A stretch of DNA of 64,000 nt from [Phialemoniopsis] sp. UDSM-2020 (Eukaryota > Ascomycota > Sordariomycetes > Thyridiales > Thyridiaceae), in NCBI GenBank assembly GCA_018873225.1, contig JAEILZ010000004.1:3410001-3474000 (forward strand), read 5' to 3'. Of the stretch, positions 33,626 to 45,594 are shown one piece after another. The notes under the pieces are model-generated. The model was not told the origin of the DNA, ran no database searches, and worked only from the letters and a program-made list of their open reading frames with translations. Position 1 is the stretch's first letter. Each line of letters starts with the position of its first letter. The translations under genes and the position numbers were made by a program.

Positions 33626-35595
33626 ATGGACGCGCCGTCGTCGGACAATTTCCGCTACCGCGCATTCACCTCGGGTATGTTTCGCCGCATCTTCCGAGAC
33701 TGACAGTCGGTCACTGATTGCAGAGAACAGTGGCGGTGCTCGGAGACTATCTATACATCGAGGGGGGGGAGATCAAGATCGCGGGCGACAAGGCGGTCTC
33801 GAGACCTAGTAAGTCGACAGAGAAACTTGAGACCCGATTGGGCAATCAGATGAACTAATCACCCTTGCCTCTGTAGTCAACTCGACCCTTTCTCTACCGT
33901 TGAAGACCTCCTGGGAAACATCAAGCGCGCCATTCCTGGTCATCGATCATGGCGATGCGCCGGGCGTCAAACAGCCCGCGCTATGGACCAGTCCGGACCA
34001 GAAAACGATATATAGCTGGGGAGGCGAAGGACCGTGGGCGGACCAAGCCGGAGCAAAGAATCGGTCATTATGGGCATTCAGCCCTAATTCGCGCGGCGGC
34101 GGAACATGGAGCGTCGAACAGCCTGTCAACGCGCAGGCCTTCGCGGACATCCACCGGACAGGACGAGCGCTCTACACGACCTGCGGGCAGGTCGGCTTGT
34201 CTCTGAGCGGCTTCGGCGTAGCCAACACGGACAAGTTCTTCTCGGATCCTCGCAAGGAGATTCCCGTCTCAGGTCTGATCACCTACGACATGGAGTCGAA
34301 GGCATGGTCGAACAAGACAGCCGCCCCGGCCCTGCAACCGCAGTACGGCTGGCTCTGGGGCGCGGGCGCCTGCATGCCCCCTCGCAACAACACGAACCAC
34401 CTCGCGTTCTTCCTCGGCGGCGCGCAGACCTCGGCGACCTCGATCGACTTCCCCAAGCTGGCCGACTTTAACAACGTCACCTTCTACGACCCCACAGCCG
34501 ACCAGTGGTACTGGCAGACGACGACGGGGACGGCGCCGCGCGGGCGCACTCTGCACTGCGCGGTGGGCGTCTCTGGCAAGAACGGCACGTACGAGATCTT
34601 TGTCTACGGCGGAACGAACACGGCTGTCAACAGCGAGACGGCGTACAATGATCTGTTCGTCCTGACGATACCCGGCTTCCACTGGACGCAGGCCAACGTC
34701 GTGAGTCCGTCGAGGCAGCTTCACTCCTGCGCCCATGCTGGGAATAGCCAGATGGTTGTCGTCGGCGGTTGGGAGAGCGCGGCGTTCACGTGGCCGAGCG
34801 GCTCGGATGAGTGGGAGCAGGGCGTGGGTGTGTTCGACATGAAGCAGCTGGCTTGGAGAGATGCGTACGACTCCAAGGCCGAGGATTACGACACGCCTAA
34901 CGAGGTTCAGAAGTGGTATGCTGGCGGGTAAGTAATGGCAATTCCATGTCATTTATCTTTCGAAGGAAGCTCTTAGGCTGACATCAGTGATCCCACAGGG
35001 GCTTGAAGTCGGTAGAATGGAGTTCGAGCACCGTCAAAGCTCTGTTTGTCCAAGGTGAGGAGATCTCGGTGCTACCGCCCTCACATTTTGGTTTCTAATC
35101 ATCATTCTAGACGATGGATCGAACACCGCTGCTTCTGACAACACTGGAGCCTCACAACCCTCCAGCTCGACGACACCCGCTCCTGATGTGAAGATGGGCA
35201 CACCGACCGGAGCTATTGTCGGCGGAGTGATCGGCGGTGTTGCTGTATTGGTCTTCATCGGCTTGTTCTACTTCCTCTGGCGCCGGCGAAAGGCGGCCAA
35301 TACGGCGCAGGAGTTGCCCGTCCAAGACACGAAATGGGATTATCCGAACCAGGCAGGGCCAGGAATGTCTCCCGACAGTTCCGCGGTGGGCCAGTATCAG
35401 GATGGTGCGACGACACCACAGGAGCTATACAGTGCCGGATACTCCGACACGTCCAAGCATCCTATGCCCGAAGGGACGCACCCCATGCTGCAGTCGGCGT
35501 ATGGCACGCAGCATTCAACCTATCCCGCGCAAGAGCCTGCGCAGCCTCCACCGCAGGAGCTACCTACGCCTTACCCTCGGGCCGAACTGCCATGA
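33626..35595 (+). CDS. Kelch-type beta-propeller, single-pass membrane protein
   Basis: Supported exons: 33724-33808, 33877-34927, 34999-35054, 35111-35595 (phases close). A likely first exon is 33626-33674 (MDAPSSDNFRYRAFTS). Joining it by the canonical GTATGT donor (33675) and CAG acceptor (33723) leaves the frame one base off, so the 5' end is unresolved. The product, about 575 aa, has an extracellular-type beta-propeller with kelch-like Gly-Gly pairs (GDYLYIEGGE, EIFVYGGTN, QMVVVGGWE), a Ser/Thr linker, one transmembrane helix at about 35206-35268 (AIVGGVIGGVAVLVFIGLFY) followed by WRRRK, and a Pro/Gln-rich cytosolic tail. Fungal relatives are cell-surface proteins of unclear function. 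Confidence 0.8.
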
Positions 35596-37357
35596 TTGAT
35601 GAGGCCAACAACGGCCAGTCTCATGTGAGGTGAAGCTTGGGAACGGATCATGCAGGTCTTTTGTTTGAGTAAGATTGTTCTTTGACAGTGAAGTGATGGG
35701 TTCGACGTTTTCAGAGACTGAAGGTCATTTTTTATTTCAGGGATGTATTGGGCATACGTCGGACTTGACCTGAAGCAGCTGCTCCTGCTACTTTTCTATG
35801 AGCGGTACCTAAGCGATATCTTCGATATCAGTGCGAGATGAATAATTTATATCATTATGCGGACCAGATCCGGAATTAGTGTGATCGGTGCAAGTCTCTC
35901 TCTCGCCCAAACCGGCTTTGCCTCTGCATGTTCTGGACGTGCATGAAGTGCGCCATCCAAGAATTGAAATGCGGATTATTGGTCGGTTGGGTACACCACA
36001 TGAAGGCGATGCATGCATGACTGCCTGATAGAGTGGATTTGGGTAGCGAGAGCAGGCTTGCCCAGAGTGAGGCGTCCTTCCGGCGCTCATGACTGGAACA
36101 AGAGTATGTAGCCGCGATTGACTGGCTGGCTATTAGAACCCGTTGTTCTCGCCCGATGTCGAATTGCTTTGATTCCGTAGAACCCTGGATTCTACCGGTA
36201 CCGAGCTCTTGTCGTCTTTATTCTGCTTAGTAGCACCTTCAGTCTCTTTCTTCTCCCTGAGGCCACTTTTGGGAACCGGAAGCGGAACAAGATCTTACAA
36301 GACCAGACTTCCGATTCTACACCGGTGCTCGTATCCGCATATGCCTATGAATCGTGCATCATTGTTGATCCGTACATCAACGATATGGCCTCCCCCCAAG
36401 ATGGTTCCGCAATGTTGAAAACACATCCTACGACAGCCCGTCTCGAGTATTTATCCTGTCTGCTCTTGGCCGGTTCATCAACAACTGTAGGTAGTAAATG
36501 CACGTTCGGGTCACAGATTTCGGGCCTGGATATGGACAAGAACCGAAGCCAAGCTGTCTTGGCAGCGGCATTCCAACAAATCGAGGGACATTACAATTCT
36601 CATGGCTCGCATGCAGCCAATGGCGAGCGTCTCAAAAGATTACGGAGAACTTTGAGCTTTTACCGCGGCAGTCGTACTAATTATCGCGTCCGACTTAAAC
36701 CAGCATCGCTTCCAAAGCGGTAGGAGAGCTCGTCGGCATGAAAGCAGCTCCGAGCATTGAAAGCACCGAACCTGATTCTGACCGTTAAAATGGTCAGTAT
36801 CTGGCACCAATAAAATCATCTAGAAGGACTTAGGGTGTTGGTCAAGGGTTGGTCGGGGCATAGTGTCTGGTGACAAGGTACGGGCCTGTTAATTACCGTC
36901 TTCTCACGCGGATCCCGGGCCGAGGACTCGCGGTCGTCTTTATGGGCTCCAGTCGCTTGGGTTCTGCACTTCTCTTAGTCTTAACTACACTGTCACCACT
37001 TTCCTATTGTAGCTCCTTTATCAAGTTCTCTGAGATTCAAATCCTTTTCACGACATCATGTGTCCCAGTATGCCAACCCTGAGTAGGATATCAAGGATCT
37101 CGAATTTATTCAATGGAAAGAAGGTTATCGGCTTAAAACTATCTCCTCGAGGGTAAGTCCTCACTCTGGTGTATGTCAATCCGTTCAATATGCCGTCCTG
37201 GAGTTCAACTTCCTGAGCATGTGAGCAGTATGACTGCCCCTGCGTTCCATCGGGGCGAGGGCCGTGTGGTCAACCATGTTGGTCATCTCGCTGCCGCCGG
37301 CAGGGTAGCGGGTCGTTGCAACTCTGTTGGTGCGACCTTTCGGATTGTCACCATCGT
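35596..37357. other. Large intergenic region, no gene supported
   Basis: About 1.8 kb. A frame at 36325-36723 begins without a clear ATG and shows no domain. The rest is mixed-composition DNA with no intron-like structure. Confidence 0.45.
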
Positions 37358-37527
37358 CAGAAATACTTTAGACAAGACTCTAGATGGACGCAGATGTTCC
37401 CGAGTCATCGGAAATTAGACGGAGGTTTGCGCTTACTTGTGTGGTCGCTCTGGGCGTTGAGCACCTCCTGAAGCTTGGCCTTGGCCTTCTCCACGTTGAA
37501 CTTGGCTTTTGCCTTCGCCTTATCCAT
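37358..37527 (-). CDS. Micro-gene: Lys/Ala-rich helical peptide
   Basis: ATG at 37527 opens MDKAKAKAKFNVEKAKAKL, an amphipathic Lys/Ala/Glu repeat resembling LEA-like or small stress peptides. A donor GTAAGC at 37436 and acceptor CTAG at 37381-37384 would splice to an eight-codon second exon (stop at 37358), total 37 aa; unspliced it reads 40 aa to a stop near 37405. The GC-ending codons contrast with the flanks. No domain is assigned. Expression evidence is needed before it is called real. Confidence 0.4.
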
Positions 37528-38018
37528 GTTGCCTCAATTTGGAAATTGTTTCTTGATGATTTCTTGATCACTTGATTTGATTTCAGTGCCTGAATCGCAG
37601 GATGCGGAGAACAAAGGGGGAGCACATCCAAAATGGGGGAACATAATCCCCTAAGTATGTTCTGTTAACCCGGAATGTGGAGGAACAAATCACAAACGGG
37701 CTATTCGGAGAGCTAAATTGGTTAGCACAAGCCTGCTCTGCCATTCGCTGCTTTTTGAAGCTTCCCCTCGTGCCTGCACACCACGATGATATCAGAGTGA
37801 CATGTGGCTGCGTCAAAGTGCTAAGCGTGGGCATGATCGCCGGGCCGGATGCGCCGGTCCAATCTTGCGATTAGCAATGCACCGGGAACGGAACTATCCA
37901 CGGAGAAGGTCACACGAGCAACGTATGGGTGGCACACGACATATGCGAGGCAGTTGCGTCGAGAAAAGTACTTGTGTACTTGTAGTAGCGTGCGTCCCCT
38001 ATTTGTATTTTGATACGA
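37528..38018. other. Intergenic region, no gene recognised
   Basis: About 490 bp between the micro-gene and the first dehydrogenase stop. Nothing coding was recognised. Confidence 0.4.
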
Positions 38019-39144
38019 TCACCATGAGAACTTCTCCTTGACCAGCTTCTCTGATACTTCCCACAGCTTCTCTGCCTCTGCACTGGACGAAGCGCGAGGA
38101 TGTGCCTTCTCGGTGATTTGGCAGTTCTCGAGGAAAATACCAATGTTCTCCTTCCCGTCCTTAGTTTCGAGCTTCCCGAGCTGCGGATCCAGCGCCGCGA
38201 CTAAGCTGGTTGATGAACCTGCCTTCAGCGTCTTGTATTTAACACCCGACTGCTTTCCCAAATTCTCGATGCCATCGTTTACTTCAGTGCTGGCGTTCCT
38301 CTGCAGCTCCGTCTGTATCCAGCCCGGATGCGCCGTAAGACATAGTATTCCATACTTCTCGTAGAGCCTCCTCGTCGCCGCGATGCTAAATAGCAGATTC
38401 GCCACTTTACTCTGGTTGTAGCCCTCCAGGGGCACATATGACCGCTCCTCGACATCCGGCGTCCCCCAAGCCTTGTGTATCGTAAAGTTGGGCTTCTCCT
38501 CCTCCGGCAGGTCCTTGTTCAACACCTCGAAATTAGGGTCGCTCCAGCGCATGTACGCCCAGTACGGCGAGCCCGAAGCGACGCCCACGACGCGGGTCGC
38601 GCCCTTGGGGTTCGTCTCGGCGGCTTTGAGCAGCTTGGGCATGATCAGGCAGGTGAAGAGGAAGTGCCCGACGTGGTTGGTGGCAAAGTGCATCTCGATG
38701 CCGTCCTCACTGAGGGTGCGCTCGGGCAGCAGGGCGATCCCCGCGCTGTTGATGAGGATGTCGACCTGTGGGATGTCGGACCAGCTCAGGAGCTCGGCGG
38801 CAGCGGCGCGCACGGCGGACTGGCTGGAGAGGTCTAGGCGGAGAGGGCGGTAGTCCACGTGGGGATACTGCGCCCCCATCGCTTCGATGCTCTCCTGGAG
38901 CTTCGAGGGTGTGCGGCCTGCGACGATGAGATGCGCTGGCGATTGGGAGGCCTGGAGTATTGTTAACATGATTTCAAACGTACTTGACGATGGCACCTAC
39001 GAGAGCTTCTGCGGTGGCGAAGCCAATCCCGCCGCGGTTCACGCCCGTCACTACAATCGTCTTTCCGCGAACCCGGTCAGCGAAAGCTTGCGTGACCTCC
39101 GGCCCCTCTGTATCGCGATGGAATTCTGGATGAGTCGTCGTCAT
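38019..39144 (-). CDS. Short-chain dehydrogenase/reductase (retinol-dehydrogenase-like)
   Basis: Two exons (39144-39001, 38951-38019) around a 49-bp phase-0 intron (GTAGGT...CAG) give 358 aa. The donor was placed so that TAEAL joins ASQSPAHLIVAGRT. Rossmann parts seen: TGVNRGGIG (nucleotide loop), DILINSAG, and catalytic YNQSK. The intron removes the usual strand-1/helix-1 boundary, as in many fungal SDRs. NAD(P)H-dependent oxidoreductase, substrate unknown. It is one of two tandem SDR genes on the same strand; the second (39647-40609) is a more distant paralogue. Confidence 0.92.
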
Positions 39145-39646
39145 GATGTCTTGATGGCGTGATTTGAAGTGGGAAGGCAGTGTAAATGGCAGCCAGGTGG
39201 TTGTTGAGACGTCGTTGGGCAATTGGAGTATTGGGGAGAAGAGTTGCTCAGCTGAGGCGAGACACATCGACCCTTTATTCACCTCTTGGCTAAATTTTGC
39301 CCTCCTTAACTCCTTTCGATAAAGTCCTGCTCCGATTGATGGGTGAGATCGACTTGCGGCGTGGTGTCTCGCAATTTCTCGCATTGACGGACTTAGCGGG
39401 GTTAGTCCTTGATGTGTCCATCGTCGACTTCACATGATGTTCACCAGAGAGGCGGAGGCGGTCGTAGAGATCCGAACAGGGTCAAGAAGCTGTTATTCCC
39501 GTCCGAGCACTTTGCTGCACTTACTGCCGGTCCATGGACCTTATCAAACATGTGTATCTTGATTTAGAAAGGTGTGTCTATCATGATTATCATTGAGTCT
39601 TCTCCAGGCATCGCATGCACAACGTCCAGTGACCTCTCCCAGTTGC
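39145..39646. other. Spacer between two tandem SDR genes
   Basis: About 500 bp holding the promoter of the first SDR and the 3' flank of the second. No gene recognised. Confidence 0.4.
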
Positions 39647-40609
39647 TCATAGATCAAACTTCTGACCGACAAGCTCCTCGCTCAGCTTCCACAGATTCTC
39701 CACATACTCGTCCTTGCTAGCCCAGTCTTTGCTAGGCTGGATCTGGCAGTCGACCATGTAGGCCCCGGACTCGCCCACGATGTCAGGCCGCAGAGCCGCA
39801 GCGAGCGTCGTGCTGGCGCCCTGGCTGACGGTCTTGGCCGGGTCAATGACAAACGTGGGGGTACCATTTGACTTTGCGATCTCGGCGATTTCGTCAAAGG
39901 CTTCCATCTCCAGGTGGTCGGCGAGGGCGGTCTCGTAGATGGCACCCGGGTGGACCGCGTAAGACAGAATGCCGCGCTTGGCGAGCGCCTTGGTGAAGAG
40001 GACGTTGGCCGTCTTGGCCTGGCCGTAGGCGGCCCAGGGGTTGTACGCCTTGCCGCCGGAGAAGTTGTAGTCGTCGAAGCGAAAGGGCCCGATGGTGTGG
40101 CCCAGGCTCGTGAGGTTGATGACGCGGGCGCCGGGGCCGGCGGCGCGGATCTTGGGCATGATGAGGTTGGTGAGGAGGAAGTGCCCGACGTGGCAGGCGG
40201 AGAGGGTCATCTCGACGCCGCGCTTGTCGGTGGTGTACTCGAGAATAGCCATGACGCCGGCATTGTTGACGACACCGTCAATCTTGGTGATGCTGGCGTC
40301 GGAGTTGATCTCGCCGGCCGCCTTGCGTACCGAGTCGAGGTCGGAGAGCTCGCAGGCGACAAAGGTGACCTTGACAGCTGGGTGTATCTTGCCGATCTCG
40401 TCGATGACGGGATCCACCTTGGACTTGTTGCGCGAAACGAGGATGAGATGTGCCGGCGACTTGCGAGCGAGCGACACGGCGGTGCAGGCTCCGAGCCCGC
40501 GAGCACTGGTACCGGTGACGAGGAAGGTGCGGCCCTTGATCTGATCTGCGAGGGCGTCGACGACCTCCTCGGCCGTTGTGTCGTGGTTCCACTGACTGTA
40601 GGTCATCAT
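39647..40609 (-). CDS. Short-chain dehydrogenase/reductase
   Basis: Single exon of 320 aa from the first of two adjacent ATGs (40609, 40606). An open frame runs further upstream to 40828, but its composition is unlike an SDR. Seen: TGTSARGLG loop, DGVVNNAG, HVGHFLLTNLIM, catalytic YGQAK, and HPGAI after the active site. Same strand as the SDR at 38019-39144, sharing the overall plan but lacking its intron. NAD(P)H-dependent; substrate unknown. The region is GC-rich, so a long antisense frame (39914-40720) is a shadow. Confidence 0.92.
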   Translation of the reverse strand: MMTYSQWNHDTTAEEVVDALADQIKGRTFLVTGTSARGLGACTAVSLARKSPAHLILVSRNKSKVDPVIDEIGKIHPAVKVTFVACELSDLDSVRKAAGEINSDASITKIDGVVNNAGVMAILEYTTDKRGVEMTLSACHVGHFLLTNLIMPKIRAAGPGARVINLTSLGHTIGPFRFDDYNFSGGKAYNPWAAYGQAKTANVLFTKALAKRGILSYAVHPGAIYETALADHLEMEAFDEIAEIAKSNGTPTFVIDPAKTVSQGASTTLAAALRPDIVGESGAYMVDCQIQPSKDWASKDEYVENLWKLSEELVGQKFDL

Positions 40610-42240
40610 TGTGTGCGCGTGTGTTCTCGGCTGTGGTGTGTGGTCGGAGAGCTTCAAGATGAAAGATGCTTTTTGGGATGTGTCAAGGATGTCTCTAGTC
40701 TTTGTCCTATGCTCTGTTGAATCCTTCAGGACAAACAATCCATCCTCATCGAAGCATCCCACCCGTTTATATACATCTTGAAGGTTCTCAGGCGCTCCAA
40801 AGGCCTCATGGACATACGTCGTCCACATCGAACTGTAACTCCATGGTCCTCGGAATTAGGCTGGGAATTAGGCTGGAATGTCCAGCTTTGAACTCTGGCT
40901 TTGCCATTTGCAGATAGTAGTCAAGAGAGACGAGATTATCAATCAAGCCAAGACAGCTTGCTTCCGCGGAAGGTCCAAGAATATCGGACTTTGATGCCAC
41001 GATGCTGGATGCAGACACAAAAAGTCCTCCAGGGCTGGGACGGATGAAAGTTGTAGCCCTCAAAGTTCCCTGGCGCCGATCTTGTGGGGCAGGCTGGGTC
41101 TGTAAACGCCGCTGGAGCTCGCACTCGTTTGTGCTGTAGAGCCAGCTTAACGCCGATCAGTCAGCCAAACAGCGGGCGTTTACAGGCCATCGGCGAGAAG
41201 AGGCCCCACTTTCTAGGGGTTATCACCGAATGCGAAGGCCAAGTCTCTTCATGGCGGGCAACCTCACATTACGCCGACATGTTCGCAGGATCACAACGTA
41301 TTGCAGCAAAATATAACCTTAAAGATATCGATACAGATGACGTAGATCGATCTATCGAGCGATGTGTTCTTTGTCAGCAACGTTTGTTGACTGAAAATCA
41401 CGTGTAGCAAATCATTGAAATTGGCGATACCTGCGGACGGACTGTGAGTCCGGCTTCCGAGTGGATTGGCCATTCGAGCACTTCAAATCGCATTCGCAGC
41501 CACTCGGGCCATCATGTCACCGACACTGACTCAAGCCAGCTCGACGAGTCTTTGAATGGCTTGCAAATCATGGCATTTCGTGCTCTTGTGTAGGGCAGCA
41601 ACACGCTCGCTGCCAACTTCGCGACCCCTAGAGGAGAAGGCGTGGTCTCGCCGCGTCCGATTGACTGTGGATGTACTCCGTAGTTAGCCCCCAAATCGAC
41701 TCTTGGTTCCTCCAAGTCCCTCGCGTTTCAATTGGCCTCCACAGAAACCTCACTCAAGCCGTTTGGGTCCCATCTTGTCTCCAAGTCTGGTTCCGATGGG
41801 AACGGGGTCTAGAACGATTCGACCCCTGTCCCAAACAAACATCAATGCGAGCTTATTTTCGTAGTGCTTACTGCAACATTCGGCACATCCAGGGACCTAT
41901 TACATCATTGTTTGTTGAGAAAAGCATTAAGACTTTTGTAAAAGCTCTACAAGAGCATCTCTATCAATCATATCTTGACATTTCCTCGTTTCCATGGCGC
42001 CAGCAAATCGTGTTTGGCAGGCGCCTCTACATTATCGAGCCGTGTCCTTGTAACCATTGCCCATGTTCGTTCTTTTGTAAACTTCAGGTATTGACATCCA
42101 CCTCTTTTATCTTTGTCTCCCAATCACCTCCTCTCCTATATCAATGTCGTGCGGTTGCCGCAAAGACAATCCTTTTGTGTGGTTGGACCAGCCTGCGGCC
42201 CAGTCGTGGGTGGCATGATGCCCTTCCGTGAAGCGATCGC
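40610..42240. other. Large intergenic region, no gene supported
   Basis: About 1.6 kb. Frames at 41084-41407 and 41671-42231 lack domains, sensible starts and family-like composition. Confidence 0.45.
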
Positions 42241-44040
42241 TTAGTTCTTGGGGAAGGTAGCCTTGCCCTTGGCGCGGGCGGCGGCCAGAGCGCCGAGGAG
42301 ACCGTACTGCGAGGGGACGCCCTCGATACGGTGGGTGGCGTTGAGGTTCTTGACGACGACAAATTGGAAGCAGGTGGCGCTGCCCTGGCGGGAGGCGATG
42401 GTGGACCAGGCCAGGAAGAGCTCCCAGATCTAATGGACACGTTCGTTAGTAGAATGCACATACATTTTCCATGTTTTAGCGATCAACTTACCCTGAACCA
42501 GCGGACGCCGTACTTGGCCTTGATCTCCTCGGCGTTGCCGAGCCAGTTCCTGTACCACCTCCAGATGGTGCCAGAGTAGTGCACGCCAACGGTGTCGATG
42601 CTGTTGGTCACGTTAGAATGATATGAGTGGTTTGGGGCAAAGTCTCGGTACTGACCTCTTGACCTCAAAGCCAGCAGACTCCAGGCAGCTCACGTAGAAG
42701 GACAGCGGGGTGGAGGCGTCGGCGCCGGGGAAGATGTACTTGTTCAGGAACGTGCCCCAGATGAAGTCCTCGTACTGCCAGGCGCGGCGCAGACCAGACA
42801 GCTGCACGTACATGGATCCGTCGTCCTCGAGCATGTCGTAGCACTTGCGGAAGAAGCCGGTGAGGCGCTTGATGCCGACGTGCTCGGCCATCTCGAGCTG
42901 GGTGATCTTGTCGTACTTCTGGAAGGGAATATCGCGGTAGTCCATGCACAGCATTTCGCTCTGCTCCTTGGGGATGCCGGCCTGGCGCAGGGCGTCGTTG
43001 CCCCAGGCAGCCTGGTTGCGGGCGAGGGTGCAGCCGGTGACCTTGGCGCCAAAGTTGACGCTGGCGAACTTGGACAGGGTGCCCCAGCCGCAGCCGATGT
43101 CGAGCATGCGGTCACCCTCACGGAGACCAATCTTCTCGCAGACGATGGCCATCTTGTTGTCCTGCATCTCCTCGAGGGTCTCCTCGCGGGTCACGTCGGA
43201 GATGACACCAGAAGTGTAGATCATGCGGGGGCCGAGGAACCAGGCGTAGTGGTCGTTACCGCGGTCGTAGTTGGGGCGGACCTGCTCCTCGTCTGTTGCT
43301 GGTCAGTGCCACTCTCTTTTAACTCTGCACAGGGAATACGGCAGGCTTACCTTGGGCACGGCTGTGGAAGAGAATGTCCATGAAGAAGGTGAAGAGGATG
43401 AACTTGAAGATGTCGACGGTAAAGTTGAAGGTGGCCCAGTCGTGGCGGTACTCCATGATGTCGAGGCAGTCGCCGTTGAACTCGGCGTCGCCGTCAAAGT
43501 ACATCTCGTAGAAGGTCTTCATGGGGATCTTGTTCCTGCCGCTCCACTTCTGGCGGTCGGCCTCCTTCTTGAAGGTGATGTAGAACTCGATCGGGCGGTT
43601 CGGCAGCTTGGCCTTGTCGTTGGTGCGGGGGCTGAAGTTGGAGGCGATGTACCAGATGACGATCAGAAGGGGGAAGAAGAAGACGATGGTGAAGAAGAGG
43701 AAGGTCTTGAGGCCTCCGCTGAGCTTCCATGTCAGGTAGAGCGGGATGCCGAGGACGACAGCGGCGAGGGCATAGTTGTTGAAGCTCTCGTTTCCGGATC
43801 CTTCGGCCGGCAGCGGAGGGTTGTGAATCGCTGGGGACTGAGAGGAAGCATCAGAGGTTAGCCAAGCCGGATCAATTGGGAGAGTTTCATGATATTTGGG
43901 TGTTATCTCGGAAGACCTACCTGGGTGGTCGGGACGCCGCAGTCCTCGCCGGTAGCGAACTTGTCGGGCTGGGCGGCGGGCGTCTTGATAAAGTTGATGT
44001 CAGACTGGAGCTCAGCTCCGGGCTGCGGTTTGGTGGTCAT
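42241..44040 (-). CDS. Sphingolipid C9-methyltransferase (CFA-synthase-like)
   Basis: Five exons (44040-43921, 43837-43351, 43292-42656, 42600-42492, 42429-42241) with introns of 55-83 bp and closing phases give 513 aa, the usual family length. Adds a methyl group to C9 of the sphingoid base of fungal glucosylceramide, using S-adenosylmethionine, at the ER membrane. Seen: two hydrophobic segments (about 63-110), FKKEADRQKW, the YDRGNDHYAWFLGPRMIYTS entry block, the SAM loop MLDIGCGWGTLSKFA near 265, and QLEMAEHVG. Methylated glucosylceramide is required for normal growth and virulence in several fungi (known for the family). Nothing in the sequence suggests loss of function. Confidence 0.95.
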
Positions 44041-45594
44041 GATGACGAATGGGTGCGAGACTCGTGATGTCCGCGTCGATTGATCCAAGAGATTGATCAA
44101 GTCGAAAGGGCCGGAGGGAGGGACACGTTTATCGACGGGGAAGAAAAAAAAGCCAGACCGTCTCAGGAATGCTAGACTGGGCAAATGGAAGGGCGGTCAA
44201 TTCTAGTCGGTCAGGATAAAAGAGCTTGGGCCCCTCATTCTAGGGCACAGCTACCCCTGAATATCCCGCTTTTGGTGGGGCTTGGCGCTGCTAGCCTCAC
44301 CGCCGTCCAGCGAAAAAAGGGTTGAACAAACCCATGCCATCATTGAGGGAGATAAGCGATCGCTCAACAAAGGAGCAAATTGCATGTCAACTGCCGAAGC
44401 CCATGAGGGCCCCTGGGCATGTTTGCAGAAGGAACAGAGGTCTGAGAACCTGGTAGGACCTCCTCCTGCGAGAAGGGATGATATTGTGGGAAGCAGTGCA
44501 TAAATTGCTACTACACACAGCAATCAGATCCATCGATTGGCAGAATCGACAGGCCGCGTCACGGGTGCCACGTGTGACCTCGGCCAGCTTCAACACGAAT
44601 ATTTTGTGTGTATTGGGCTATAACTAGGCACGGGCAGCGCCCTAAACCGCCTCAAGCGCTTCTCTTTCGTGGCAAATGCTTTGCATGACGAGAGCAAGTT
44701 GTACTCCGTCCACAGATCTTTTCTGGCCGTGATTTGGGACGGCGTCAGTCGCTCACGTCGCGCCAAGTTGCCACCTGGGCGAGGATATGGCTCAATCGTG
44801 ATACGGACAAAATTGCATTCTGGCCCGGCGAGACTCAAGGAGCTCAGCCAGTGCCAGCCTTCCCCAGGTCCTAGGCGCAACTTGGATCAAAGGCACCAAG
44901 AGAACAGACGACAGTATCCAGGTAATTGAGGACCATTTGAAGAAAGGGAATAAGAAGGTTCCATTGAACAGGATCGACTTTTTTGAGGTGCTGAAAGACT
45001 TGGCGTGAAAATGCTTCAGTGCTGCGGATGGGAAAGTTGGCAGACTGGAACGTAGAGAGAAAAAAGAAAGATGAAGACAAAGAGAAATATACAACAATAA
45101 GTGTGAAACGAGAGAGAGAATGTGCAAAGTCTTGATGGAGCTTGCTTCATGCTCCTGAACCGGATTCAGAGAGCTTCACGATTCGTAGGTACATGTATGC
45201 ATATGTGGCTCTGAAGGAATCTGATCAACTGATGGCTAGGACCCATCGCAAAGACGATTTATCTGGACAGGACGTTGAGCCGGCAGAGATCCTGCAACTT
45301 TTTGAGTCAAGTGCAGGCCTTTGTTGTTGCCTCCTGGCGGTTGCGCCTTCCCAAACACCCGTGGACACAATGCAATTTTCTATGGCCAATACATTTTGCC
45401 AAGTCACCCGTCGCCTCGCGCGGAATTCCAAGAACATCATCCATTTTGACATTTTCACGAACAACACTTCTAATATCAAGTGGCCCTCACTTCGATATCA
45501 TCAAGGGCATATCATCTCGTCAACTCCCAAACTCGAACATCGTCAAACGACAAGCCGACCCAGATCAAACCCACACGAAGACATCGGGCCCAAA
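44041..45594. other. Intergenic region: divergent promoters
   Basis: About 1.55 kb between divergent starts. Upstream ATGs in the 2EXR frame exist from about 45196, but that stretch lacks family-like sequence and is probably leader. No other gene recognised. Confidence 0.4.

Noticed and set aside
33626..33809. Reading the kelch first exon straight through the putative intron
   Set aside because: The resulting frame is Arg/Gly-rich nonsense and loses the conserved beta-strand start GDYLYIEGGE.
39914..40720. Plus-strand 268-codon frame
   Set aside because: Gly/Val/Glu-biased antisense shadow of the intronless SDR.
41671..42231. 186-codon frame
   Set aside because: Irregular composition with many Cys/Trp/Phe and no family-like blocks.
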